The notes beneath the pieces were generated by a model. The model was not told the origin of the DNA. It did no database searches and was given only the letters and a program-made list of their open reading frames with translations. A stretch of 64,000 bases of DNA from Lingula anatina. Its lineage: Eukaryota; Brachiopoda; Lingulata; Lingulida; Lingulidae. Position 1 is the first letter of the stretch. Every line of letters begins with the position of its first letter. The position numbers and the translations under genes were made by a program. Below are positions 52,313-62,345 of the stretch, one piece after another. The stretch spans positions 187,684-251,683 of the forward strand of contig NW_019775521.1 of NCBI RefSeq assembly GCF_001039355.2, in the 5' to 3' direction.

Positions 52313-55300
52313 AAAAAAATAGATGTTAATAAAATGTAAGACTATCCAGATATCCTTGAAATCCAGATATCCATATTACCCTATATACCCACATTATCCA
52401 GATATCCATACTTACCCATATATTTCTGAACCACATATTTGCTGTCCTTCTTCACCACGGAGCTGCTGACCAGCGCCAGCATGTCCTCTAGCCTGTCATA
52501 GCACGTGATTCCGCGACCACGAGACTTGGCGCCCGGCTTGACAATCCAGACGTTCCTCGTTCCATCCAGGTCCAGCTGCGGCCAGTGTTCCCTGAGCCTG
52601 TCCAGCATGATCTGGCATTCCTGTATACGCGCCCTGGCATTCTGGATTGTAGCACCATCACTGGAAAATATAGGTGTACTAGATTAATGCACTTATAAAT
52701 AAATAATATACAGCTACTCTGATTTATGACTTACTAGAAGACCCTTCTCACACTGAGTGGTGCATTGGGTGGTCCATTTTGACAGTTGGAAAACATACTT
52801 ATAATAGCCTGGCTGTTATTATAAGAGTCACCTGTACGGAGCACCTCAACATGGTAAATAAATTAACTTGACCAAACAACAGAAAGTGAGCTTGTGGGAA
52901 TTGTGAGAGACAGCAAAACTCCTGGTAGTGTAATTATGTGTTATGACCTGTTCCAAATAAATGTGCCACCCACTAATTGTGAAATCTTTTAAGAATTCCA
53001 TGACAATATTCTTATCAGAATGAATGATAACTAATCTATCAGGAGTTGTTGTAAATAAATGTACTTACTGAACTAACTGGTAAAACCACTGGATTATCTG
53101 ATCCCACTGAGGAGGTGACAGTTCATGTGGCTGGAATTGTAAGGAAAACCCAGTAAATATAATTGTTTATCTAAAATTAATGATACATTAAGTTAACAGA
53201 GGACAACAGAAATATTTAGAATATGTTTAAAGCCAAGCTTCATATCATCAAAAAGTCATATAAAATACCAACAAAAACTTCATAGCAAAAATTTATGACA
53301 TTATATTTGAAGCACAAGTTTTGAAAAATGTGACCACAAATAAGACTTTGTTTCAAAGACAGATCTAGATTATTTGTCCTTCAATATAATTTACAAAAGG
53401 TCGCATAAAAGGGGGGTGGGTTTATTTCTCTCTCCCTGCCCAAACAATGTTTTCACAGAACAGCTCCACTCTGTATCCAACATGTACTCACATCAGAGTC
53501 CAGGTCCACATCCAGGTGTTCTCTCTCCTGTAGGAACTTCTCACACTGCTGTATGGACAGGTCTACAGCCCTCATGGGGACAAGACCGCCCTTTTTCTTG
53601 CCCTTCTTAGACCTGGGTGTGATGCTGCCGACTATTGCAGAAAAAACAAACAAATAAATTCATTTCAGACTAAGAATCTCCATCATGACTTGTAAGACAT
53701 GGATAACAGTATAACAATATAACAACATAACAATGCAAGTGTATTTTCCATTATTTTTATTGTTATTACTAAACCTGAATGAATGTAAAAAACAGAACAG
53801 AAATGAAACAAACTTGGTCAGCTGATTAAAAGAAGACTATTTAACTTCTAAATCTTTTGTAATATATAACCACACACACATACACACAAAAAAAATGATT
53901 AAAAAAATCAACCAACCTGTAGGACTTTTACTGGGACTAGTTGAAGCTACTCTGGGAGACAGTAAACTAGAACTCTGACTTTGATGAATACAGGTGTTGC
54001 CCTCTGTACTTCCAGGCTTTGACTTGGTACAGTCAGGGTTTGTGCATTGCACCTGCTGTGATTGTGGTAGTTGTGATTGTGGTAGTTGGGATTGCTCTGG
54101 TTGTGCCTCTGCTCTGGGGCTCTCTGGCACATCTGCTGTGTCATCTGCTATATCTACATACTCTGATTTTTCAACCACCCACTTCAGGATGTTCATGCAG
54201 GTGGTGAACCTGTAGTCATCTGAAATGAACATAATTTTGTTCTTGTTTATATATTTTCATGATGAATATATGGATCAAAATCTAAAGTCCTCAACAATGA
54301 ACAAAAAAAAAAAAAAAAAAAAAAAGGTTTATGATCCATTTTATCCATACCTTTCCAATACTTGGGAAATATTTCTATTTTTTCTGTGCTTTACAAAAAA
54401 TAATTTCATACATTACAAAAAAATTATATATTGATCTTCTCCTACCTTAATTAAGTAAAGAATTATCCAAAATGTTTCTGATCAGATTTCTCCTATCAAC
54501 ATGAATACCAATAACACAACTCGAATGGACAAGGATAATTTAGATACTACAAATGCCTTATGCTTCTAATAATAAAAGTATTTTACAACAAAAATATTTT
54601 GATCTGTATAACTCATTTTGTTTATTCTTACCAGTAAAGGCCTCTTTCTCTTCATCATTACTCAGTTTGTAACAACGTGGAAAAAATGCATCTGGGTCAG
54701 CATCTTCAAACCATAAAGTGTTCCTCATACCACCAAGAAGACCAACCTAAGACAGCAAAAATTTTATATTATCTTATTGTTTGTTTCTTCATATTAGAAA
54801 ATCATAAAGCATTATGTAAATCACCCAAAGCACAATATTCATGGAAAAATTACGTATCAATATAACAAAACTTTTCAAATGTCAGCACTTTCATGTTTTT
54901 TCTAAACCAGAACTAATAAAATATTCTTATATTGTTTAAAAGTTAAAATGTTGTATCTTATCTATACACTGTCTATTACCTTTGTTGTAAAAGTGGCCTT
55001 TCCATAATGGTTGAACATTTGCTCTTTCCTCAGGAACTTGCAGTCAATGGCATCACGTCTGACACTCCAGATGAAGGTGGGGGTCACATTTCTGATCACA
55101 CGGGACTGAAGAAGAAAAACAAATTTATTACCAAATCACTTAATGGTGATGTTGGCATGTATACAACCCTTGAAATCTTCTTTTGTTGTTGTTGCTGTTG
55201 AAGCTGGCAGAAGCTAGATGACAGAAAGTAATTAGTATCAACATTCTAGAGTCAACATTTTGGCTGATATTAAAGCTCAAATTGTTAGTCTTTTAAAATG

Positions 55301-56807
55301 AACCTTGTGAGAGACTAAAAAATTATATCAATAGATAAAAAACACTAAATAATGTAATTTTACTAATATTATCATATAAATTTTGTAAGTATTTCACTTA
55401 ATATATCATAAATAAGTCATACTGGAAACTGCAAACTTACCATAATGCCATAAATCCCATCTTCTTCTTCCCAAGGAGGAACAGCATTTTCATCCTTACC
55501 CATATCTGTAATAGGAACACCAGAATATATCACAACCAATACTCAGATACAGCAGCAAAACAAAAGTAAAATAAACTAGATGAAAGGAGTAGACAAACAA
55601 GAGTAGTATACCAGTACATATCCTATGGAAGGTAGCTCATAATTTAGACAAACTCAGTCGATAAATAAACAAATAAGACAACTAATTTGCAGCTTGAATA
55701 TAAATCAATATCCCATGGCATGTGAATTAATGGTATTATCCACATTTTCATTTATAAATATTTATTTGCTGTCATAGCACAAACACAAGACACAGTGCTT
55801 TAAACTACTCCTGATGCTTTGTAGCCCTCCAAAATCATTATCTTCTTTTTTGCAATTAACCTAAGATAAAAAACAACACACACCAAATATCACTTAGATA
55901 TTTGTCCACCATTTTCCAATCCATACTTCATGAGGTTAGAATACTTGTGAACATTATAACTGCTGGTGGATGTTAGACCATTATAACTGTAAGTGTATCT
56001 TCAGCTAGCTAGTCTTAAGGATAAGGACTACACCCACTCAATTGATTCCTAGTGTTTTTAATGCATTAGATCATTCAGTTTTAGTTTTTAATGATGCTTT
56101 AAAGATTCCAGTTCTACTTACCATCATCATCATCATAATCTCCATCATCATCGTCGTCGTCATCATCATCATCGTCATCATCTCCGCCATTGGATGGTTT
56201 CTTCTTTCTTGGGGATTTCTTTGGGTTACTCTCTGTGCGATAAAACTTCTCAACCCATCCTCTCTTTCTCATAGTCGTTCTCATAGTGGGGTAGGGCCCA
56301 ACAATGGTGAACACTCGGCGTTGCTGAAAACAAAATTAAAAACAATTGTCAGATTGAATACAATTGACAAATGGTTTATCATTTCACTTATTAGCAATTT
56401 CTGTCATTCATTTGGTTTTATCTGTAAAAAATGAGACAAATAAAAAACAGGTTTGAATGCAATAATGGCATTTAATGCATCAATATTTTTTAGACGTGAT
56501 GTTTGTGATTAGTAAAAATTCCAATAAAAAAGGAATTTCAATGAATGAGTCTTGACAAAGAGCTGAACAAGAGTTAAAATATATTTCAGATCTATATTTC
56601 TATTTTTTCATTAGTATGAAAGTAACAGACACAGGTAAATGAGAGATTCAGTGTGCAACATCTATTGAAACAAAAGAAATTGTCATTGCTGATGCAAAAA
56701 GTCTACCACTTCTGGTGCAAACAAATTTCCTGGCAGAAAGGATAAAAGGGCAAAACTAAAAGTGAAGTTCAATGCTGAATCAGGTTAACTTGAACAGGAC
56801 AGTGTTC

Positions 56808-56873
<66 letters not shown>

Positions 56874-59800
56874 ACATCTAAACCTGAAAATAAAGCAAAA
56901 CTAAAAAGAAAATATCAGCGTGTATACATAAAATACTTTCTACATTCGGGTTTGGGTTTGCAATCTGATCTAGAAACAAAACAAAAGGATTTTTTATTTA
57001 TGACAGAAAAATCACATTTCTGTTGTCTAGTACATCACATTCTTCCCACGGTTTCTGGATCCAACCTCTCCTCAGTAAGGAGGTCTGAATGTGGTGGCAG
57101 TGGGTTTGCATGGCAAAGACCATCCCATTCTGAAAGCCAGCATCAAATATCTCTCAGAAGCAACATAAAGTGAAAGGCCTTCTAATAATCCACCCTTTTT
57201 TTCGAATTAAATTTTAAGGATTAAAGATGATAATTATGTCAATGCAATAACCAAATAGAAATGACATTTGAATACATAGTAACACATCAAGTATGACTGA
57301 TACGATTACTGATAAAGTCTGTGGTTGCAAATCATTTATGTCAAGTGCAGAACAGCACTGCTAAAAAATGAAAAACTGGAACTCAACTATCTGCACATGT
57401 AGCATGAGAAAAGAGAAGGGTATAGCATCCTTTTAAAAAAAGTGTCAACTGAACTTACAAATAAAATCTATTTCTATATTTATTTGCCTATCTCTATTCT
57501 TTACCTTGGCAGCTTTTTCTGCAATCATCTTGGCGTTCTTCACCCTGTCTAAGTTGACCATGGCCAGTTTTCTGCTGTTCATCTTGGGTCGGTTCAGTCC
57601 AGTGCCCAGATCTGAGGGTGGCATGGTTTTACTTCTGCTGTGGCCTATGTGTTCAGGCTCATCATCTGGAACACACAAATTACATGTATATATAATGTAT
57701 AAAACAACATGGTCTAACATCTATCACCTATGGCAGTTTTTCCTAAACTAATATGTCAGTGCCAAATGTGTTGGATACTATGGCAAGTCCTACATGTGTG
57801 TGTGTACGTTTCATACGTATGTCTATGCATGCACATGCAAGCATGCATATACATGTGAGTCATTTTCATATTTAATTTCAGTAAAAGTTAATCAGTAAAA
57901 CAAAGACATCTACATGTACACTGAATATTTCTCAACAAAAATCCACAACATCCCACCCTATACCCTGTTTCACCAAGTAACACTCTACTCCTCTCATTAG
58001 ATGCAATACACACTTAGCAGAGACAGATGCCACCAAAACTATGAGACTCAGGGTGATTCAGACCAGGTAAGTTAATTATTCATACCTTTATCGTCTGTAT
58101 CAGACAGTCCAGGCTCTGGCATGCTATGGCGTAACCTGTTCCTCTGGCTTCTGATGATCACATTGGAATTACTATTGGCAAGAGGTCCTAGGAGGTGAAT
58201 AAAAAATTTATTAAATATTAAGTCTTTCGAGTATTGATTACCTTCTTTAAAAAGGAGACTTGAACATTTATGTAATATCCACTCATAAAAAGATTTTTTA
58301 AAACAAAACTAAGGGCAAAAGAGAAATATAATAATAAAAAAGAATGAAATGATTTTTGTACCAAAATGCACAGCTCTTCACCATGCACTAGTTTCATACC
58401 AAGGTTAAAAATAAAATCTCATATACTGTTGAAGTGACAAAAAAAAAAAAAAAAAAAAAAAAAAAATTCAAGCCATCTGTTCATGCACAGTAACTCAGGA
58501 TTAAGTAAAGTGCCATGTCTACTAGTAAATGAATCAATAATCAGGGACCCCACAGAACTTATGAAGAATACTGTAATTAACAGGGTTTGTCACACCTGGC
58601 TGACCTGGAATCCATTAACTACTGAGTACCTACTCAGAAGCTGTTATCACCTAGAGCTCTAAATCTGCCTATTACATAGTTGACAGTAACAACTGAATAA
58701 TAGAAATTAAACACTCTGTCTCACTCACACACACACAAACACACACACGCACACACAACATTTTATTCTTATTTCATTCCACAGTCGAAAGCAGTTTCAA
58801 TTAGATTACATATTTTTCGTATCCTTCATCAATGACAGTGTCAAAGGTATTCCTCATATCATGTGTCAAGCTTCAACAAACTGATCAATTAATTGTCCCA
58901 GTGCTCTTTGATCAGTGGAGCAGGGATGCTGGAGAAGCAGAACCAAGGGGGTATTCAAAGCCACTGATTATAAATCAATTTTTTCCACACTTCAAGAGGG
59001 TAATCAAGCCTTGGAAATAAATTAATTGGCTGTTATTGACCCATACAAGCTGAATATTTCATGTCTAGATATACTGTGTGACTGGAAGATTTTGAGCACT
59101 GATGCATTTCGGAAGGGGTGAAATCACATCTTCTGGAAATAATTTTATATATTCTAAAAGCTAACAAGATGGATTTGTGGGCCAAGTTGTTAAAAGGCCA
59201 ACTTCTCTGTTTTATTCCACATGTAATTGTATACGCACCATTGTGTGCTCTGCAAACAGGTGTCTGACTGCATATTATCATTAATTCTACACTTAAGGGG
59301 AAAGTGAGCTGATAAATATTGGAGAGAACAAACACAGCAACTCTTCAGTAACAATTCAACCTCTGTGAAAAAGTACACCTGGATCTCTTCCACAGTTAAA
59401 ATCCATAAAATACATCTTACCCAGTTTTTTAAAGTCACGCAAAATTTTCTATGATATGTTTGCCTATCACTGTTGCTGAAGGCTCAGATTTCCTACAAAT
59501 GGGTGACCTAGGTTGATCCCTGTCAGATGTCACAAATAAAGCCAGACTAGCTCCAATAGCAACAAAGTTAAAAATAACTTACAAACATATTTTTAAATCA
59601 CTGTTGTTAAGAGAACCCTTTTTTATCATTTTGAATTCTTGATATGTCATAGCTGAAGGTTGATATAAAAAGCAAATTCCCTTTCGTTTTGTTTATTTTA
59701 TTTTGGCCTGTCCTTAACCTTAAAACAAACAGATGGTCTCTTAGCAACAGTGATTTAAAAATATGTTTGTAAGTTATTTTTAACTTTAAGGACTGCAGGT

Positions 59801-62002
59801 TGGAGATTTTATCTTAAATAAAGGGTCTTAGCCTTTTTTTAATATTCCTGTTGCATTCATATAATGCATCTTCAAAACATCTCATTGTGCTCAAAGCACA
59901 GCTCCAAGTTCATTGTGTGACATAATATTGGGTTTTTTTTGGGCAAAAACATCATTTTCAGTTTCCTGATTTTCTCAGGCACCTGGGCAGCTTTAAACAT
60001 GCTTTTAATGGTATTATAACACTTGAACAAAGTACTACAAAAGGGGTTCAGCAAATTTTCTTAAAGACTTACTGTTGATTTTATCTATAAAAATGTGATT
60101 TTTTTAGCCCTATTTGTATACACTCCCCCCTCCCCCCCTTTTAAAACTACTCACCATTCATCAGTCTGTTAAGACCTGTACCGGAAGATGAGGTGGTTAT
60201 TTTATTAGACCTGGTCAGCCCTGTAGTGGACATTGTGGGCCCACCACTGGACAGTACTGGCATGGTGAATTCCCTCATGTCTTTGTTATTAATTTGTTCT
60301 GTGGGAGAGGCTGAGACTGGAGAAGGTGTCACGCATGTGGAAGAGTCACTGGTCTCCTGATATAAAATTAATTAAAATAAAATTAAGAAAAATTAACAAA
60401 ATACTTTGACACGATGAAAACTGATGAAAGGGAAGGAAACACAATCGCCAGTATACTGTACAAAGTCTATTTTGTTTGCTGAAATAAACAGGTTCTTAAT
60501 ACGACAAAGTATATTCGCTGAGGCAAAGAGAGTGAAAAAAAAAAGAAATTAAACAGGTTCTTGAAAATAGAAATAGTTTATAACCCTTTTCATTAAGAAA
60601 AAATTAATTAATAGAAACTTCTTTGCACCTTACTAAAAACAACAACTTTTTGGCACAAGTAGCAGAAAAAGCACCTATTGTGTCTACTAGTAACTTACCC
60701 CTCTATCTTTTTCTTTNTAATTTTTAAAAAATTCATCATAAAATCATCAACAGATAACACTATCCATTTGGTCAGATGTGCCACTACATATGTCATTTAA
60801 TATAATGTTGCATGTACAGTATTCTTTTTACTCTCTCTCTCTCTTTTAATTTTTGTGATCCAGGACCTTGGGCCAAACCTATGAAAACCATATATCAAAT
60901 GTCAAGGAGAATTTCATTGTGAATGAAACATAAAACTTGGAGTCAGTATACAAACACCATTCACTGTGCAACCAAACAGACCATACAAAGCCTTATCACA
61001 TTGACTAACCTTAAACCTCCAGTCCTGTTGGCATTAAAAGAGAGCCAATTTTGTAAAGCCATATTGAATCAGTTAAGCTCACAATAGTTTAGAGCACAAT
61101 GCAAACAATGGACCCACTTCACAGGTAGCCAATTCAGTACACTACACCGTACTTGTTAGAGACCTACATCTATCCCCACCCAACAATAAATTTATATATA
61201 CCATAAATAAGGTCACTGATTTTTTTTACATTCTTTTTTTTAATACACATTGGGTTGTGAATTGTTAAATGAATACAATTATAATCCAGTGTTTTTTTTC
61301 ATCACATCTAACTTTTTATTTCATTCCAGTTTGTGTCAAGATAATCTGATTCTTTTTTCATCGCACAATGATAAACAGTATGTATTTATTTAATGTTTTA
61401 AATTATACATCACTAACCCTATGTAAAACACCATGCCTAAACTAAAGCACGTATAAAGGCTTAATTTTTATATATATACAGACGGTAGTTCACAAATCTC
61501 GAAAGATTATACTTACAAGTCTTTTTTGTTTATCAAGGTGTTGTTGCTGCCTTGACATAAAATCCGTACCAAGATTTTCTACGATCTTCACACTGGTGCT
61601 GCTCACTTTAGGTTGAAATGTAAATGTAGCTTCTTCTTGTAATCTTGCTGCTACTGCTGCCGCTTTTTTCATCAAATCAACACGAAGCTGCTGTCCTCTT
61701 TCCTTAGTGATCTTCAAACTCGTCTCGTTTAATTTTGGTTGAAAAGTCAATTCAGAACCCGTGTTGTGCGTGATTGGTACCTTAACTACTGCTGTCATAG
61801 TCTTCTTTGCATCCGAGGTAGAGAGTCTTTCTTCGATTCTACGGTGTACGGTGAGTAAAAATTGCGGCGTGGCAGCCAAACTATTTTCTTGGTACTGATT
61901 GTAATAACCGTCGCGCCTATTTAGAGCTAATTTTCTACTTGTTTCGCTTATTTTAGGACAGAATGTTAACTCTGGGTCGTCGTATGCCTTCTTCCGTCCC
62001 AT
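48827..62002 (-). CDS. TTLL3: Tubulin glycylase, TTLL3/TTLL8 type (17 exons, 1180 aa)
   Basis: The enzyme ligates glycine to glutamate side chains near the tubulin C terminus, mainly in cilia and flagella. Exons, 5' to 3' on the minus strand: 62002-61517, 60356-60155, 58187-58086, 57665-57505, 56323-56122, 55505-55441, 55105-54980, 54746-54632, 54219-53917, 53631-53492, 53130-53069, 52660-52416, 52213-52069, 51825-51709, 50516-50408, 50099-49952, 49641-48827. Every junction is GT-AG and in phase; the total is 3543 nt. Residues 1-317 are a lineage-variable N terminus with three F-x-P-K repeats. The TTL ligase (ATP-grasp) core runs from about 318 to 955, with VGPYPTMR, the family hallmark [12 protein letters not shown] (K696), and ELYGADF plus [11 protein letters not shown] (D869, E882, N884, metal/ATP site). 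Residues from about 956 on are a Ser/Pro-rich, basic, probably disordered tail. TTLL3 and TTLL8 cannot be separated by eye. The 3' end may instead splice to 45477-44909. Confidence 0.93.
49952..50099 (-). CDS. TTLL3: Glycylase exon 16, metal-binding segment
   Basis: Acceptor TTTTGTTTCAG|AAT, donor CAAAG|GTGAGG. It encodes [16 protein letters not shown] and [13 protein letters not shown]869, E882 and N884 are the expected Mg-ATP ligands, so the enzyme looks catalytically complete. Confidence 0.97.
50408..50516 (-). CDS. TTLL3: Glycylase exon 15
   Basis: Acceptor TTTTCAG|T, donor AGAAAG|GTGAGC in phase 0. It encodes [20 protein letters not shown] and [16 protein letters not shown], a helical part of the core leading directly into [10 protein letters not shown]. 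Confidence 0.95.
50517..51708 (-). other. Glycylase intron 14
   Basis: 1.19 kb, AT-rich, with no conserved frame. The word TCCCATAAT recurs several times between 51480 and 51650. Confidence 0.75.
51709..51825 (-). CDS. TTLL3: Glycylase exon 14
   Basis: Acceptor TTTTCAG|G, donor TTGGA|GTAAGT. It encodes [15 protein letters not shown], the conserved TTL 'HLSN.AIQK' motif, followed by a variable acidic loop and [11 protein letters not shown]. Confidence 0.96.
52027..52058. repeat. (TG)n tract 10 bp from the exon 13 donor
   Basis: It reads (CA)n in the glycylase pre-mRNA, starting directly after the donor of exon 13. It is complementary to the tract at 52282-52308. Confidence 0.95.
52069..52213 (-). 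CDS. TTLL3: Glycylase exon 13, catalytic [10 protein letters not shown] segment
   Basis: Acceptor TTCCCAG|AG, donor AATGA|GTAAGT. It encodes [20 protein letters not shown], where K, D and R belong to the TTL active site, and [16 protein letters not shown]. At 145 bp it is not a multiple of three, so skipping would shift the frame. It sits between complementary (CA)n and (TG)n tracts. Confidence 0.97.
52282..52308. repeat. (CA)n tract upstream of exon 13
   Basis: It reads (UG)n in the glycylase pre-mRNA, 69 nt before the exon 13 acceptor, followed on the plus strand by an A run. Confidence 0.95.
52416..52660 (-). CDS. TTLL3: Glycylase exon 12, ATP-binding VKPG segment
   Basis: Acceptor TTTTCCAG|T, donor ATGG|GTAAGT. 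It encodes [12 protein letters not shown], then [16 protein letters not shown], the TTLL3/8 version of the ATP-grasp nucleotide-binding strand and glycine-rich loop, and VVQKYM at the adenine-pocket hinge. K696 is expected to contact ATP. Confidence 0.97.
52661..53068 (-). other. Glycylase intron 11
   Basis: 408 bp with clean GT-AG ends; nothing else recognised. Confidence 0.8.
53069..53130 (-). CDS. TTLL3: Glycylase exon 11
   Basis: This 62-bp exon, ATTCCAG|CCA to GTTCA|GTAAGT, encodes [20 protein letters not shown]. It was too short to stand out as an ORF and was placed by splice sites and phase between exons 10 and 12. Confidence 0.9.
53131..53491 (-). other. Glycylase intron 10
   Basis: 361 bp, nothing recognised beyond the splice sites. 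Confidence 0.8.
53492..53631 (-). CDS. TTLL3: Glycylase exon 10
   Basis: Acceptor GCAATAG|TC, donor TCTGAT|GTGAGT. It encodes a lysine patch ([10 protein letters not shown]) followed by [21 protein letters not shown], an alpha-helical region. The basic patch could help binding to acidic tubulin tails (inference). Confidence 0.9.
53917..54219 (-). CDS. TTLL3: Glycylase exon 9 with a Gln/Pro linker
   Basis: It begins with core helix [20 protein letters not shown], then inserts about 80 residues of low complexity: Pro/Glu-rich, a tandem SQLPQ repeat, a CTNPDC pair and a Ser-rich end. The DNA shows the matching imperfect repeat around 54058-54100. Insertions at this surface loop vary widely in TTLL3/8 proteins. 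Confidence 0.92.
54220..54631 (-). other. Glycylase intron 8
   Basis: 412 bp including the poly-A run at 54303-54325. Confidence 0.8.
54303..54325. repeat. Poly-A run in a glycylase intron
   Basis: 23 A on the plus strand, reading poly-U in the transcript, about 85 bases upstream of exon 9. The small plus-strand frame across it is not a gene. Confidence 0.9.
54632..54746 (-). CDS. TTLL3: Glycylase exon 8
   Basis: It encodes [28 protein letters not shown] and the acidic NDEEKEAF, diagnostic of TTLL3/8 (W-F, ADP, FFPRCY). Acceptor GTCTTAG|GTT, donor TACTG|GTAAGA. Confidence 0.96.
54980..55105 (-). CDS. TTLL3: Glycylase exon 7
   Basis: It is exactly 42 codons, phase 0 to 0. It encodes [18 protein letters not shown] and [16 protein letters not shown], among the clearest TTLL3/8 signatures (PTFIW, RRD, KEQM.NHY, FTTK). 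Donor AAG|GTAATA is weaker than its neighbours. Confidence 0.96.
55106..56121 (-). other. Glycylase introns 5 and 6 around small exon 6
   Basis: Introns of 335 bp (55106-55440) and 616 bp (55506-56121) flank the 65-bp exon 6. No other feature is seen. Confidence 0.8.
55441..55505 (-). CDS. TTLL3: Glycylase exon 6
   Basis: This 65-bp exon has acceptor TATTACAG|AT and donor ATTATG|GTAAGT. It encodes [21 protein letters not shown], an acidic link followed by the conserved strand that leads into the [12 protein letters not shown] segment. Confidence 0.92.
56122..56323 (-). CDS. TTLL3: Glycylase exon 5, core start plus Asp-rich tract
   Basis: It encodes the opening of the TTL domain ([20 protein letters not shown]), then a Lys-rich patch and a run of at least 13 Asp with a second Asp run after GDY. 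The acidic run is written by GAT/GAC triplets, a coding microsatellite. Donor GATG|GTAAGT leaves one base completed by AT of exon 6. Confidence 0.93.
56324..57504 (-). other. Glycylase intron 4
   Basis: 1.18 kb, holding the (AAT)n array. The plus-strand 133-codon frame here is mostly repeat-encoded Asn. Confidence 0.8.
56809..56870. repeat. (AAT)n microsatellite in a glycylase intron
   Basis: About twenty units. It produces a spurious poly-Asn open frame on the plus strand. Confidence 0.95.
57505..57665 (-). CDS. TTLL3: Glycylase exon 4
   Basis: Acceptor GTTCCAG|AT, donor GCCAAG|GTAAAG in phase 0. The end ([13 protein letters not shown]) joins [12 protein letters not shown] of the next exon, a junction typical of TTLL3/8 proteins, where a short helix precedes the first beta strand of the ligase core. 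Confidence 0.9.
57666..58085 (-). other. Glycylase intron 3
   Basis: 420 bp with GCATGCATATACATG-type alternating sequence near 57825-57855. Nothing else. Confidence 0.8.
58086..58187 (-). CDS. TTLL3: Glycylase exon 3
   Basis: Acceptor CCTCCTAG|GA, donor AAAG|GTATGA. It encodes a polar basic stretch ([13 protein letters not shown]) followed by SDTDDK. Phases match both neighbours. No domain is recognised. Confidence 0.8.
58440..58466. repeat. Poly-A run in a glycylase intron
   Basis: About 27 A, between exons 2 and 3 of the glycylase. No SINE or LINE body was recognised next to it. Confidence 0.9.
58724..58757. repeat. (CA)n microsatellite
   Basis: About 34 bp, slightly interrupted, in the same intron. 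Confidence 0.9.
59564..59787. repeat. 51-bp near-perfect inverted repeat in a glycylase intron
   Basis: Arms 59564-59614 and 59737-59787 are reverse complements over 51 bp with one mismatch, separated by 122 bp. It could be a MITE or an intronic hairpin. It lies in the 1.97-kb intron between exons 2 and 3. No flanking target duplication was evident. Confidence 0.7.
60155..60356 (-). CDS. TTLL3: Glycylase exon 2
   Basis: Acceptor TATATCAG|GAG starts in phase 0; donor AATG|GTGAGT leaves one base. It encodes a Ser/Thr/Pro-rich low-complexity segment ([13 protein letters not shown]...), with no recognised domain. It is probably a flexible linker before the ligase core. Confidence 0.78.
60357..61516 (-). 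other. Glycylase intron 1
   Basis: 1.16 kb with a single unresolved base at 60717 and a short (CT)n. Phase 0 at both ends. Confidence 0.7.
61517..62002 (-). CDS. TTLL3: Glycylase exon 1 (start exon, residues 1-162)
   Basis: The first in-frame ATG (62000-62002, MGRKKAYDD) follows an in-frame TAG further upstream. The exon ends at donor CTT|GTAAGT in phase 0. It carries three copies of a motif L/F-T-F-x-P-K-x-x-x-T-S-x-K at residues 12-24, 85-97 and 127-139, with an Ala-rich helix-like stretch (about 111-124) before the third. No catalytic motif is present. Linkage to the core rests on compatible phases and lack of any other gene end, so it is a little less certain than exons 4-17. Confidence 0.8.
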
Positions 62003-62110
62003 CGGTGCATGGCGGTGGTGGACATACCTTCCATTTTCAACCCAGGACCATGCAATCACGATCTTTCTCTACCCTAGGCACGCTTTGTCGTCTCCATGGA
62101 GGCGCCATAT
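62003..62110 (-). promoter_or_regulatory. Glycylase 5' leader with short upstream ORFs
   Basis: Upstream of the chosen ATG (62002) are at least two minus-strand ATGs. One at 62108 opens a 23-codon frame (MAPPWRRQ...) ending at 62037. One at about 62097 opens seven codons to TAG. Both stop before or near the main start. A perfect 10-bp palindrome CTCCATGGAG lies here. If the mRNA starts above 62108 these could restrain translation; if it starts lower they are irrelevant. Confidence 0.4.
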
Positions 62111-62345
62111 TGTTTGGAACCAATAGCTTTAATCTCAAACCTTATCAACACTAAACGCCTTTTAAAATACCCAATTTATATTGTATATCTGGTATTTTAA
62201 TAAATACCCGAACCTTTGTGTATTTTCTGAGAATAAATGCACATTTTCACCTTAAATTTATATATTCTAGGCATTAAAATAAATATTTGAAAATATCTAA
62301 AATTATGTTCCTCGAGTTCGAGAGTAAACGATATTTCCCGAGAGT
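62111..62345. promoter_or_regulatory. Putative divergent promoter between glycylase and the plus-strand gene
   Basis: Two head-to-head genes leave only about 0.3 kb between their likely first exons. The segment contains two imperfect 17-bp direct copies, CGAGAGTAAACGATATT (62319-62335) and CGAGAGTTCACGATATT (62339-62355), starts 20 bp apart. There is no obvious TATA box. Promoter function is inferred from position. Confidence 0.5.

Larger units (their letters stand above)
58188..60154 (-). other. Glycylase intron 2
   Basis: 1.97 kb with a poly-A run, a (CA)n array and the 51-bp inverted repeat. No exon-like frame. Confidence 0.75.

Noticed and set aside
56042-56434. 130-codon plus-strand frame over glycylase exon 5
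   Set aside because: Antisense shadow of the GAT repeat and exon.
56772-57173. 133-codon plus-strand frame with poly-Asn
   Set aside because: Created by an (AAT)n microsatellite inside a glycylase intron; the rest looks random.
62037-62108. ATG at 62108 as glycylase start
   Set aside because: It is out of frame with exon 1 and stops after 23 codons, so it is treated as an upstream ORF.
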